The position numbers and the translations under genes are program-made. Below are positions 55,315 to 64,000 of a DNA stretch of 64,000 nt, piece by piece. The DNA is from Jutongia hominis. Lineage in GTDB: Bacteria; Bacillota; Clostridia; Lachnospirales; Lachnospiraceae. Each line of letters begins with the position of its first letter. Positions within the stretch are counted from its first letter, which is position 1. Where the stretch lies: NCBI RefSeq assembly GCF_014384965.1, contig NZ_JACRSW010000030.1, forward strand, positions 62,001 through 126,000, written 5' to 3'. The notes beneath the pieces are model-generated. The model was not told the DNA's origin. It worked only from the letters and a program-made list of their open reading frames with translations, and searched no databases.

Positions 55315-56166
55315 TCAATCTTCTGAGTCGTTCTCTTCTAAATATTCCTCTGTTGTTTCATCTGAGTCAATTTCCTCTTCCTCATCGGATTCGTCTGTAT
55401 CCTCATACACCTCTTCCGTCTCTTCGTCAGTATCTTCCGTCTGGTTTTCCCGCTCTTCATTTTCATTTTCGATCAATCGGAATGCCTGTCCTGCAAATCC
55501 ACTGATCGTCAAAAATACACATGCCGGACCAACTAATATACCTAACAATTTTGTAGTTGCACTAAAAGTAATTACAAAATATTCCACTAACAAAACGACA
55601 AACAGAAAAATTGTTTTTGGAAAATACTTCATCTGGATCGAATATGAATTACGCATTGTATTAATGATCGAATTCTCATATCTTGCTTGCAAAGCAAATG
55701 CATAAGCAATATGCATATATGCCAGAAAACCGGCAACGATTCCAATGATCATGTATCCTGTTGTACTATAACCGATTTTTTTTGCGGCTCCATAGAACTG
55801 AAAATCAAGATACAATGCATACACAGCGATCAATGTGATCACACCAAGGATCATTCCATCTTTGAAGTTCTCACGATATGCTTTCAAAAAAGGTTTTGCA
55901 ATATATCCTTCTTCTTCATCTACCATCCGCAGGGTAATGGAAAATGCGGCTGTTGTTGCCGGACCGATCAAAAGAAGCGGGATCCAGCTAAACACACGGT
56001 AAGAACCAAAGCCGGCTAAGACAATGATTCCTTCTATGATAAACTTTGCTGCAACTCCGCTGCAAAGAAGCCACATTACATTTAACTTGAGCATATCAAG
56101 CAATCTGTTCATAAACTTATAAAAGGGACTGTCAATCGAAAAAAAACTACTCATTTCTATATCCAT
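55315..56166 (-). CDS. DUF624 (YesL-like) membrane protein
   Basis: 283 residues. Five or six helices make up residues 25-225, with the YesL-like opening SPFYKFMNRLLDMLKLNVMWLLCSG. YesL proteins accompany YesM/LplABC-type complex-sugar importers, and their function is unknown. The last 50 residues are a strongly acidic tail (Glu/Asp/Thr rich), which is unusual. It is preceded by a terminator-like hairpin, so it may be expressed at a lower level than the LplA gene. No clear RBS was found for either in-frame ATG (56166 or 56154). Confidence 0.85.
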   Translation of the reverse strand: MDIEMSSFFSIDSPFYKFMNRLLDMLKLNVMWLLCSGVAAKFIIEGIIVLAGFGSYRVFSWIPLLLIGPATTAAFSITLRMVDEEEGYIAKPFLKAYRENFKDGMILGVITLIAVYALYLDFQFYGAAKKIGYSTTGYMIIGIVAGFLAYMHIAYAFALQARYENSIINTMRNSYSIQMKYFPKTIFLFVVLLVEYFVITFSATTKLLGILVGPACVFLTISGFAGQAFRLIENENEERENQTEDTDEETEEVYEDTDESDEEEEIDSDETTEEYLEENDSED

Positions 56167-56251
56167 TTCTGTGCATTTGCTACTATCATCTTTTAAATGA
56201 TCGTATGCACTCTCTTATTGTTTTAACATTATTTTCTCTAATTTATGAAAT

Positions 56252-56276
56252 AGGGCTGTTCATATGGAACAGCCCT
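56252..56276 (-). terminator. Terminator or processing hairpin after LplA-like gene
   Basis: Arms AGGGCTGTTC and GAACAGCCCT (perfect 10 bp) with a five-base loop, followed by only TTTC. The T tract is short, so partial read-through to the YesL-like gene is likely. Confidence 0.6.
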
Positions 56277-56299
56277 ACCGTCATATTATCATTTTTTAA

Positions 56300-58009
56300 T
56301 TATTTAGATGTGATTGCATCTTCTAAGCTCTTACGTCTGTTAGCTTCGTTTGTAGACCAATCTACGCACTCTTTGTAACCATACTGCTCACACTTCTTGA
56401 TCATGCTGTTTACGATCTTGTCGTATGCAGCATCTGTCTTAGCGTAGATAGCTTTCCAAGAACCATTCTTGATCTCGTCAGTTACCTGTGACCATGTTGT
56501 CTTTAACTCATCAGACTTTTCGCTCTTTGTATAAGATGTACCAGGAGCTACGACATATTTGCTTTTCTCCATGTAATCATTTACACCTGTAGCACCGGTC
56601 TTATCACGCCAATCTTTCTCGATATCACTTGAAGCTGCTGAAAGGTTGCTCTTCCAGTTATCTGAGTTGTATGTTTCACCGTTTGAATCCGGGTTAGAAG
56701 CATCTACAGACCATGTAGTGTTTACAATCTGTAATGTACCATCCTGGAAAGTACCCTTATGACCGTTACCAATCTTAGTCTGTTTATTGTTGTGACACTC
56801 TTTACCTAAATCAGTGAAGTATGTGTTGCCTTCTTTATCATAATCCCAGCATACGCCCTTAGGACCGTAATCCATTGTAAGACGACCTTCCGGAGTACAG
56901 AAGTAGTTGATAACTTCCATACATAACTCAGGATATTCTGTTGTAGCACCGATTGACCAGATACGATCTCCACCCTGTGGGTTCATACCATAAACAATTG
57001 GTGTGGCTTCCGAAGGTTTCATACAGTTCATCATCTTACCTGCTTCTGTATGAGCTTTCTTATTATAAGCTAATGATCCGGAATAATTAAAGATAGAGAA
57101 CATTGTTCCACCATTCTGTACTTTCTCGATCATCTTATCATATGTCTGAGTCATTGAGTCAGGATCTATTAATCCATCCTGATATAAGTTGTTATAGAAT
57201 TTTAACATCTGAAGGTATGGACCATTCTTCTCTAATGCATCATGGAACTTACCATTCTGAGGATCATATAATCCACAGCCTAACTCATCATAACCATAGT
57301 AAGCAGTAGCTGTAGCTTTAACATACATAACCATTGCATCATCCCAGTCAGGCCATAATGAAACAGCATATGTCTTATTACCAGAGTCATCCGTCGGACA
57401 CTCTTTTACCATATTTTTCATTAATGTTTCGAAATCGTCTAAATTCTTAACTTCAGGATAACCTAATTTCTTGTAGAGATCCCAACGAACATCCCATGTA
57501 TAGAAGAATGATTCATGATCTTCACTTGAAGTAGCTACGTTATGACCAAAACCATAAAGAGTATCTTTTGCACCATTTGTAATAGTAGAAGTTAATTCCT
57601 GATTCTTCTTAATCGCATCAGGCATATGCTTTTTAATATATGGACCATAATCCTTTAAGATATTATCTTCATTCCAGTCATATAAAAGACCATTCTTTAC
57701 CGCTGTTGGGTATTTATCACTGTCATTACCCCAAACCACGATATCACCCAAGTTACCATCTTCCATACGTGTCTCGTAAACACCGTCACCATCAGGAATA
57801 ATATTTAATTTAACTTTGAACTTGTCCTTTAAGATATCAGCGATCCAACCTGTCTGGACACCTGAATAGTTTGCTAACTGACTGTATACATCAAGTGTAA
57901 CAATCTCACTTTTCTTAGAACCACATCCTGCCAAGAAAGATGTACTTCCAACGATCATACTTGTTGCTAAAAGCATAGAAGTTGCTTTTTTTGTAAAATT
58001 CTTACGCAT
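56300..58009 (-). CDS. LplA-like extracellular solute-binding lipoprotein
   Basis: 569 residues, with lipobox LAGC at about residue 29. The large mature protein has the family 1 binding fold seen in LplA/YtcQ proteins: VTLDVYSQLANYSGVQ near the N-terminus and many aromatic residues, fitting oligosaccharide binding. It delivers cargo to the permeases encoded just upstream (LplC, then LplB), all in one operon. RBS GAGGAGG. Substrate is unknown; plant or host oligosaccharides are plausible. The ATPase is not encoded here and a shared MsmX-type one (perhaps the UgpC-like protein) may be used (inference). Confidence 0.9.
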   Translation of the reverse strand: MRKNFTKKATSMLLATSMIVGSTSFLAGCGSKKSEIVTLDVYSQLANYSGVQTGWIADILKDKFKVKLNIIPDGDGVYETRMEDGNLGDIVVWGNDSDKYPTAVKNGLLYDWNEDNILKDYGPYIKKHMPDAIKKNQELTSTITNGAKDTLYGFGHNVATSSEDHESFFYTWDVRWDLYKKLGYPEVKNLDDFETLMKNMVKECPTDDSGNKTYAVSLWPDWDDAMVMYVKATATAYYGYDELGCGLYDPQNGKFHDALEKNGPYLQMLKFYNNLYQDGLIDPDSMTQTYDKMIEKVQNGGTMFSIFNYSGSLAYNKKAHTEAGKMMNCMKPSEATPIVYGMNPQGGDRIWSIGATTEYPELCMEVINYFCTPEGRLTMDYGPKGVCWDYDKEGNTYFTDLGKECHNNKQTKIGNGHKGTFQDGTLQIVNTTWSVDASNPDSNGETYNSDNWKSNLSAASSDIEKDWRDKTGATGVNDYMEKSKYVVAPGTSYTKSEKSDELKTTWSQVTDEIKNGSWKAIYAKTDAAYDKIVNSMIKKCEQYGYKECVDWSTNEANRRKSLEDAITSK

Positions 58010-58120
58010 TATTTTTTCCTCCTCTCAAGAAAATGCATTTTTAATAGATTCATTTTACAGTCACAGCAGTTTACACTCTGCTGTGACCAATATTTTAATT
58101 TTAATAATGTTACGAGTACA

Positions 58121-59086
58121 TTAACCCTTAACAGCACCTAACATAATACCCTTTTCGAAATATCTCTGCATGAATGGATATACACAGAAGATAGGAATAA
58201 CGGATACCATGGAAATCGTGTACTTAATAACCTTAGAGTTCAATGCCTGCTCCATAGCCTGCTGTGCTGCTGTTCCACCCTGACTCATCAAAGTACCAAG
58301 GTTTGATGACTGGTTCAGGTAGTTGTACAATCTATGCTGCAATGTAAAGAGCTTTTCATTACCCTGCATCAGGATCAAAGAATCCTGGAATGAGTTCCAA
58401 TGTCCTACTGCACCGAAAATAGCGATTGTAGCAAGAATCGGTTTACTCAAAGGCCAGATCAGCTTACGGAACACTACCATATAAGAAGCACCATCAATAA
58501 AGGCACTTTCTTCAAGCTCTGCCGGTATGGACTCTATATACGTCTTAACCAGAATAATATTATACGGAGCTACGATCGTAGGAATGATGTAAGCTAAATA
58601 ATTCTTTGTCAAACCTAACAATGCCATGTTCAAATACCAAGGGATCAGACCGGCATTGAAATACATAGTGATAACGAGGAAACGATACCAGAAACTTCTG
58701 TGCCACATTTCCTGCTTTGTTACGATGTAACCTACGAAAGCGGAAGCAACTACCATGAGTGCTGTACCGATCAATGTTCTTGAAATGGTTACGATAAAGG
58801 AAGTACCAAGATCACCTACCTCACGTAACGCAATATAGTTATCAACGTTAAATCCCTTTGGATAGAAGTTGATCAAACCTCTTTTTACCAATTCGTTATC
58901 TGATACCGTGTTGATAAACAGATAGTAGAATGGGAAAATACATGTAAGTGTAAATGCTGAGAAGAAAATATAGTTAAAGATGTTAAAGATCACATCGCCC
59001 GGCTTAGTACGGTACATCTTTTTATGCTTTTTGTAATATGCTTTTTCTCTCTTAGCATCAAGCTTTTCCTGTGCTGTCTTTGCCAT
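58121..59086 (-). CDS. LplC-like ABC transporter permease
   Basis: 321 residues: a long basic head, then six helices. The EAA loop ELEESAFIDGASYMVVFRKL is followed by PLSKPILATIAIF, typical of the LplC class (CUT1, MalG-like) that pairs with LplB. The gene starts 13 bp after LplB stops, with RBS AGGAGG. The large middle extracytoplasmic loop is usual for LplC. Confidence 0.92.
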   Translation of the reverse strand: MAKTAQEKLDAKREKAYYKKHKKMYRTKPGDVIFNIFNYIFFSAFTLTCIFPFYYLFINTVSDNELVKRGLINFYPKGFNVDNYIALREVGDLGTSFIVTISRTLIGTALMVVASAFVGYIVTKQEMWHRSFWYRFLVITMYFNAGLIPWYLNMALLGLTKNYLAYIIPTIVAPYNIILVKTYIESIPAELEESAFIDGASYMVVFRKLIWPLSKPILATIAIFGAVGHWNSFQDSLILMQGNEKLFTLQHRLYNYLNQSSNLGTLMSQGGTAAQQAMEQALNSKVIKYTISMVSVIPIFCVYPFMQRYFEKGIMLGAVKG

Positions 59087-59099
59087 TTTTCTTCACCTC

Positions 59100-60560
59100 C
59101 TATATGATACTCTCGCCACGAAGCAGTTTTGACATACCATTTGCGGCGAACAGTAAAACGACACTGATTACAGATTTGAACATACCTACTACAGTAGATA
59201 ATGGAATACTACCATTACCAATACCTAATTTATAAACGTATAAATCTAATACACGGATAGACTCTCTGTTCTCAGCGTTTTCGAATACGAGGTACTGGTC
59301 AAGACCATTACTGAGAATACCGGCAATAGCCATTAACAATAACACGAAGAATGTTGGAAGCAGACCCGGAAGAGTGATATGACGCATCTTCTGGAAACGT
59401 CCCGCACCATCCACGGTAGCCGCCTCATACAATGACTGGTCGATACCGGAAATACCTGCTATGTAAATGATTGCGCTCCAGCCTACACCTTTCCATGTAC
59501 CCCAGCCCCACATCTTAACCCATGTGAAGGAGTTACCCATCAGGTAGTTATGACCTGGCGCATTCTGTGACATCAAACCAACCTCTTTTGCAAATGTGTT
59601 AATGAAACCATCTGTTGAGAAAATAGAAAGCGCTACGGCATATACAAGTACCCATGAAATGAAGTTAGGGATTGTTGTAAACGCCTGTACAAAACGACGG
59701 AAATTCATGTTACGGACTTCACAAAGGAATACAGCGAAGATCATAGGAATCCAGCTTGTGATGATATTTAAACCACTGATTGCCAATGTGTTTTTCATAA
59801 CGTTGATAACATCATTTCTTGTTGCAGAGTTCTTAAATAAGTAAGCAAACCATTTAAGACCAACAAAGTTGTCTGATGAAAGCGTTCCACCTGACTTGTA
59901 ATCGAAGAATGCGTATCTCCATCCATAAAGAGGAAGGTAGCAGAATAAGAAACCAAGGATTGCAAACGGAAGGAACATCAGGAATAATTTGTACTTTGAT
60001 TCCATCTCAAACTTCTCACCAGGCAGTGCCTTTGGAGTCTTAACAAATAATACCAAAGAAAGTATCAGAATCAAAGCAGCGATTCCGCCGAAGATAAATA
60101 CACCAACCGGCATAGAAGGTGCAACTTTGTCCACACGATTTGTATCCCGAACCAAAATGTAACCTACGAAACAAACTGCATATCCAACTACTTCTGCAAT
60201 TGCTCCGATAATAGAGAATTTTAAGCCAAATCTCTGAAGCTTGTTGTTACCCATTGATGTACAAACACCAACACCTGTTGCCGCGATACCAAGTACCGCG
60301 ATCACCGCACCAATATAAGTAACTACGAATGTTGTCTCATCAACCCAATTCATACGAAATGCTCTCGCACAGTCACTAATAAGACTGTTATAAGAAATAG
60401 CTGATGTAAATAATGAAATCTTGTCACTAACCAAACCACAGATCTTAGCCGGGTTAGCGATTGGGAAGAATGCCATGACGATCACAAGTACGGCAATCAC
60501 ACGCTGCACAATCCAAAGACTGCTTAACGTCCCTTTCTTCTCGGTTATTTCTTCTTTCAT
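59100..60560 (-). CDS. LplB-like permease with an added N-terminal membrane domain
   Basis: 486 residues. Residues from about 190 on are a complete LplB-class permease (KLFLMFLPFAILGFLFCYLPLYGWR; EAA loop SLYEAATVDGAGRFQKMRHI). The first 185 residues add about four helices of unknown family; normal LplB proteins are near 300-320 residues. The extension is in frame, begins at an ATG with AAGGAGG, and has no internal RBS, so it appears real. It might bind another subunit or influence ligand coupling (inference). It is the first gene of the transporter operon; a 13-bp dyad lies about 95 bp upstream. Confidence 0.9.
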   Translation of the reverse strand: MKEEITEKKGTLSSLWIVQRVIAVLVIVMAFFPIANPAKICGLVSDKISLFTSAISYNSLISDCARAFRMNWVDETTFVVTYIGAVIAVLGIAATGVGVCTSMGNNKLQRFGLKFSIIGAIAEVVGYAVCFVGYILVRDTNRVDKVAPSMPVGVFIFGGIAALILILSLVLFVKTPKALPGEKFEMESKYKLFLMFLPFAILGFLFCYLPLYGWRYAFFDYKSGGTLSSDNFVGLKWFAYLFKNSATRNDVINVMKNTLAISGLNIITSWIPMIFAVFLCEVRNMNFRRFVQAFTTIPNFISWVLVYAVALSIFSTDGFINTFAKEVGLMSQNAPGHNYLMGNSFTWVKMWGWGTWKGVGWSAIIYIAGISGIDQSLYEAATVDGAGRFQKMRHITLPGLLPTFFVLLLMAIAGILSNGLDQYLVFENAENRESIRVLDLYVYKLGIGNGSIPLSTVVGMFKSVISVVLLFAANGMSKLLRGESII

Positions 60561-60654
60561 AATGACCTCCTTGTTTTGTATTTCAGTCTTCGCTTCAAAA
60601 AAACGAATAGAACTTTTCTACTATTATTTTATCAAAAAGTGCATTTTAAAAATA

Positions 60655-60667
60655 CCATAATTTATGG
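60655..60667. promoter_or_regulatory. Small dyad upstream of the LplB-like gene
   Basis: CCATAA and TTATGG around one base, in an AT-rich area where the transporter promoter should lie. It may be an operator. Confidence 0.4.
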
Positions 60668-60779
60668 ATTGAAAATACACATATTTTTCACACTTTTTAA
60701 ACTGTTTGTTCGCACTTCTTTTTTATTATGAAATCATACAGAGAATATGCAGACAAACGTAAAAACAATTTAGACATGA

Positions 60780-60823
60780 AAAAAAGAGGAAAAGAGATGA
60801 GATTGTATTTCAAATCTCATCTC
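60780..60823 (-). terminator. Terminator after the surface-protein gene
   Basis: Arms GAGATGAGATT (60794-60804) and AATCTCATCTC (60813-60823) are perfectly complementary. A T-rich tract (with CC after TTTT) follows on the minus strand. Confidence 0.8.
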
Positions 60824-60856
60824 AAGATCTCCTCAATCATTCTCTGTCAGAATGAA

Positions 60857-61675
60857 TTATTTTTTCTTTTTCTTTGAAGTTACAACAACTACAACACCTG
60901 CAACTACAACGACAGCTACAACTACTACGATTGGAATAACCGGTACACTTGACTTGCTGTCATCTTTCTTATCGTTTGACTTTGCTGCCGGTGTAGGAGT
61001 AGCTTCTTTTGCATCCGGATCGTCCTTCGCAAAACCGGAAACAGTAAATGTTACTTCCACAGAATCATTAGGAATCTGGAACTCCGTCTTTAATTCCTTT
61101 GTATTTCTATATGTGTTAGCTGTGTTAAAGCAAAGTGTATGTGGAGCATCTTCTGCTTCTTCATCAATAATGGCATTGTCCTGTGTTAATTTTGTAATAC
61201 CATCAATCTTTGTCTTAACATTTGTGATCTTAACAGTGTCATTAGAAGGGATATCTGTAGATACACCTACGAATTTAACATGTGTGTTACCATCGTTTGT
61301 AACGCATCCGTTTAATCCTTTAACGCCAACTGTATATGTACCATTACCTTTGATCTTAACGTCAGTGATCTGACCATCAACAGGCTTAGCTTCTTCTACA
61401 TCTAATGTAGTAAGCATCTTGTCCCAGTTTGCATTGTCGATACCGGTTTCCTTCTTGAAGAACGGATCTCTGAATACCCAACATCCATCTGCCTGGAACA
61501 TAAAGTATGCATTGTACTCTCCATTTGGATCAAAATCCTTTTTACCAAGTGCGATTGCCTCTTTCGTAGGATCATTTGCTGCAAATGCTACGGAAGGGAT
61601 CACTGTTACGCCAAGAGCTAAAGCCATAGCACCGGCTGTAATTGCTGAAACGATTTTCTTTAATGATTTTCTCAT
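60857..61675 (-). CDS. Secreted, membrane-anchored surface protein of unknown function
   Basis: 272 residues from ATG at 61675, which is eight bases after GAGGAGG; the ATG two codons upstream is too close. A signal peptide (cleavage likely after SVAFA, about residue 32) is followed by a beta-rich domain (about 35-215), a Pro/Lys/Asp-rich linker (about 215-240), a Val-rich helix (IVVVVAVVVVAGVVVVVT) and five Lys residues. No LPxTG motif is present. The N-terminal part contains FRDPFFKKETG and a WD pair that could be carbohydrate-binding, which is speculation. It lies between the sensor kinase and the importer genes and has its own promoter and terminator. Confidence 0.75.
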   Translation of the reverse strand: MRKSLKKIVSAITAGAMALALGVTVIPSVAFAANDPTKEAIALGKKDFDPNGEYNAYFMFQADGCWVFRDPFFKKETGIDNANWDKMLTTLDVEEAKPVDGQITDVKIKGNGTYTVGVKGLNGCVTNDGNTHVKFVGVSTDIPSNDTVKITNVKTKIDGITKLTQDNAIIDEEAEDAPHTLCFNTANTYRNTKELKTEFQIPNDSVEVTFTVSGFAKDDPDAKEATPTPAAKSNDKKDDSKSSVPVIPIVVVVAVVVVAGVVVVVTSKKKKK

Positions 61676-61732
61676 TACCATTTCCTCCTCTTATTTTTAC
61701 TCAACATAATGACATTCTCATGCCTGTATTTG

Positions 61733-61760
61733 AGTATACCATAAAAATCAACAAAAGTAA
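61733..61760 (-). promoter_or_regulatory. Predicted promoter of the surface-protein gene
   Basis: Minus strand TTACTT, 16 bases, TATACT, with TGG in front of the -10 (extended -10). Confidence 0.6.
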
Positions 61761-61809
61761 CCTTATTTTTTTGACATGTTTACCCACATTATTTCACTTT
61801 TGCATTTAA

Positions 61810-61849
61810 AAAAGAGTTTTTTATGGTATTTTCCACAAAAAACTCTTTT
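61810..61849 (-). terminator. Terminator after the sensor kinase gene
   Basis: Arms AAAAGAGTTTTTT (61810-61822) and AAAAAACTCTTTT (61837-61849) are perfectly complementary over 13 bp. The stem is AT-rich with T runs at the exit. Confidence 0.75.
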
Positions 61850-61893
61850 CTGATATGGTTACTTTTGTATCTGTTATGCAATCTTTTCCATTT

Positions 61894-63729
61894 TTAGATG
61901 TATTTTTGAATTTCTTGTGGGATTTCTGCCGGAAAACAGATTGTAATACAAGTTCCTTTCCCCTCTTCACTCCTGATCGATACACCATACGGCTCGCCAT
62001 ATAATATGGTAATTCTCTGATTCACATTATTGATTCCGATATGATCATTTTCCGAATGAATTCCTTCTCTGAGTGCTTTACGAATCTTTCCTAATGTATA
62101 ATAATTCATTCCTGCACCGTTATCTTTAATCTGAATTTCAATATCTCTTTCTTTCTGCATAACATGCACTTCCAGATAGCCATCATTTTCTTTCGACTCC
62201 AGACCATGTGCAAATGCATTTTCCACAAACGGCTGCATGATCAGTGGGATGACCATGATAGAAGTATCAACATTATCGTCTACAATAACTTTTGAATGGA
62301 TTCTGTCTCCAAAACGATAATTCTGAATTACAAGATAATCTTCGATCAATGTGATCTCTGACTGCAAACTGACCATCTGATCACCAACCTGTATATTTCT
62401 TCTCATGATCTTTGCAAGTTTTTTTACCAGTTCTTCGATCTCAGGTTCTTTGTTAATCTTTGCTTTCATACGGATCGTTTCCAATGTATTATATAAGAAA
62501 TGGGGATTGATCTGGCTTGCAAGCATTTTAAATTCAACTTCTTTTTGCTTGGTATGCAGCTTTTCTTTCTGAACCTGTTCATCAACCACTTTGGTTGTCA
62601 GCTTTTGAATATCCTGCATCATCTGTTCTAACTCCTGGTACAGCTCAGCTGCCTCATCTGTTCCATCGATCGGCTCTACTTCCTTATATCTGCCTACCGC
62701 GACTAAATGCATCTGTTCACGCAGCTTTTTAATACGATGCCCAAACAGATTCGAAAAGAGCAGGATCAAAAAGATTGACATCATAAGGCCGAGCAATACT
62801 GTAACAATACTGATCAGATTTGTTTTATTAAAATCAACCAGTAAAGCTCGTGAACTTTGGACTCGCACGATCGTATAACACGATCCCGTATCATCAGGAT
62901 AAATTTTTTGATAGGTTACCAGATACTCACTAATACCATTAACCACTTTTTGAGTTCCCAAATTTTTACGATAAGAATTCAAATTTGCGATCAGAAAATC
63001 ATTATCGTTTGTAATTTCAAAATTTGTTGCGATCACATCATCGGGGCCATACACCAATACGGAATTGTCTGTTCGTTTAATCACTTTTTTCACAGTTCGT
63101 TCGGGATTCAAGCGTACGGCAAGCACAGCTATTGTTTTACCGGAAGAATCCTGAATACTACGTGTAAGCTGGATCACATTTTCTGATTTTGTCTCATCAA
63201 AGAAATAAGACCAATAACTCTCACCATTCCGGTAACAGGTGGGCAGATACCAGTTAAGCTTTTTGATATCCCCTCCACCCGAATAGCTGAAATACCGGTT
63301 CGATGCGATCGTTCTGTTCTTTACATAGATCTTGATATCATAAATCTCTTCCTTATAATATTCGAGATATTTATCAATAAACTGCATGCTGACACAGTCC
63401 TGTGTAAACTCATCGGTATCTTTATATTCCTTTTGTGCGATCTTCGTAATAATATTACGGACCGCCGCATCACTATAGATCTGTTTCCCTACGTCTGTAG
63501 CAACTTCCATAGATTCTTCTATACTGGAGCCGATCAGGGCAACCTCCTCCTGCTGTGCTTTTTTATTCTGCTCCAGAATCAGATTACGGCTCTGCTGACT
63601 GATATAAAATGTTGCAATTACAAAAGGAATAATTCCCCCTATTATATATATAAGGAACATTCTCTTTCCGAAACTGATACTTTTTGCTATATCCAGCACC
63701 TTATACCATCTGTATTTTCTTTTTTTCAT
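61894..63729 (-). CDS. YesM-like sensor histidine kinase
   Basis: 611 residues. A transmembrane helix (about 24-45) is followed by a double Cache-like extracellular domain (about 47-300), a second helix (about 305-328), HAMP, and a His-kinase domain of the YesM/LytS class. The phosphorylated histidine is in INPHFLYNTLETI. N-box features appear as MQPFVENAFAHGLE and the G-box as DNGAGMNYY. Such kinases work with an AraC-type response regulator to switch on complex-sugar uptake. The regulator gene is not in the window and may lie upstream of the partial gene at the right edge. A terminator separates it from the surface-protein gene. Confidence 0.93.
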   Translation of the reverse strand: MKKRKYRWYKVLDIAKSISFGKRMFLIYIIGGIIPFVIATFYISQQSRNLILEQNKKAQQEEVALIGSSIEESMEVATDVGKQIYSDAAVRNIITKIAQKEYKDTDEFTQDCVSMQFIDKYLEYYKEEIYDIKIYVKNRTIASNRYFSYSGGGDIKKLNWYLPTCYRNGESYWSYFFDETKSENVIQLTRSIQDSSGKTIAVLAVRLNPERTVKKVIKRTDNSVLVYGPDDVIATNFEITNDNDFLIANLNSYRKNLGTQKVVNGISEYLVTYQKIYPDDTGSCYTIVRVQSSRALLVDFNKTNLISIVTVLLGLMMSIFLILLFSNLFGHRIKKLREQMHLVAVGRYKEVEPIDGTDEAAELYQELEQMMQDIQKLTTKVVDEQVQKEKLHTKQKEVEFKMLASQINPHFLYNTLETIRMKAKINKEPEIEELVKKLAKIMRRNIQVGDQMVSLQSEITLIEDYLVIQNYRFGDRIHSKVIVDDNVDTSIMVIPLIMQPFVENAFAHGLESKENDGYLEVHVMQKERDIEIQIKDNGAGMNYYTLGKIRKALREGIHSENDHIGINNVNQRITILYGEPYGVSIRSEEGKGTCITICFPAEIPQEIQKYI

Positions 63730-63734
63730 TCTTT

Positions 63735-64000
63735 CTATTCACCAATCTTAAACTGTACCTGAACCGGACTTTTTAACGGTTTACCGGATAGTGATGTTAC
63801 TTTCGTTGTAATATTCAAAATATATGATTCATCCTGTGCATATGGTTCGATCGGTTCGATCTCGATCTCATTTTCAATTGAATTATAACGGATCGCCGTC
63901 TTTAATGGCGACATATTCATCGTTGTTACATACAGGTTTACATTATTGACTGTCTTAGGATCCAAAGGCACATTAAACTTAATTTTCCACAAAAAATTTC
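63735..64000 (-). CDS. C-terminus of a protein with an SbsA/Big_5 Ig-like domain, cut off by the window
   Basis: Only the last 87 or so residues are visible and the frame continues past the edge. WKIKFNVPLDPKTVNNVNLYV and NEIEIEPIEPYAQDESYILN followed by GKPLKSPVQVQF match the pattern of Ig-like domains of the SbsA/Big_5 type found in extracellular proteins. It ends 5 bp before the kinase start codon, so the two are likely co-transcribed. The start is unseen. Confidence 0.6.
   Translation of the reverse strand, partial: NFLWKIKFNVPLDPKTVNNVNLYVTTMNMSPLKTAIRYNSIENEIEIEPIEPYAQDESYILNITTKVTSLSGKPLKSPVQVQFKIGE

Overview
The window looks like chromosomal DNA of a motile, anaerobic Gram-positive clostridium, most likely a Lachnospiraceae gut bacterium. 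The evidence is a base composition of roughly 40% GC by eye, AddAB rather than RecBCD, lipoproteins with Gram-positive style lipoboxes, four methyl-accepting chemotaxis proteins, an HD-GYP c-di-GMP phosphodiesterase, and a YesM / LplABC / YesL type sugar uptake locus. Species assignment is inference. Almost every gene is on the minus strand; nadE and a decayed Abi gene are the exceptions. No rRNA, tRNA, CRISPR array or complete insertion sequence was seen.

Layout. Positions 1-18306 form a sensory block: a truncated DUF885 protein, a membrane-anchored BMP-family binding protein, an HD-GYP receptor with an ECF-S-like membrane domain and a beta-propeller, three chemoreceptors, a Lon-like AAA+ ATPase, a SpoU RNA methyltransferase, an RbsB/MglB-like binding lipoprotein and a second BMP lipoprotein. 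Solute-binding proteins alternate with receptors and no permeases are present, so these binding proteins may present ligands to the receptors. Positions 18508-25150 hold a DJ-1 protein, a flavodoxin with a strong promoter and palindromic operator, thiW, and an FtsX/ATPase exporter with its TetR repressor and two matching operators.

Positions 25261-33449 are a Ugp-type ABC uptake operon (MATE, UgpA, UgpE, UgpB, PHP hydrolase, HAD phosphatase, UgpC). Positions 33655-41314 hold two ATPase-FtsX fusion exporters and a BlaR1-like M56 membrane protein lacking the catalytic Glu; between them lies a roughly 530-bp imperfect palindrome. NadE and AddAB follow (41645-51152), then a fourth chemoreceptor, a small FMN-binding-like membrane protein, a LacI remnant and a broken Abi_2/AbiF gene preceded by a perfect promoter and a short hairpin RNA. 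The right end (55315-64000) is a complex-sugar uptake locus: YesL-like protein, LplA/LplC/LplB, a membrane-anchored surface protein, a YesM-like sensor kinase and a partial gene.

The most unusual features are: (i) short tandem repeats (22, 34, 42, 45, 46 bp) between minus-strand genes, several of which look like copies of the 3' end of the preceding gene; (ii) the giant palindrome upstream of the fusion exporter operon; (iii) the abiF-like RNA with a decayed HEPN toxin; (iv) dispersed hairpin/terminator elements and a leader element sharing the motif TTCCGAGAG.
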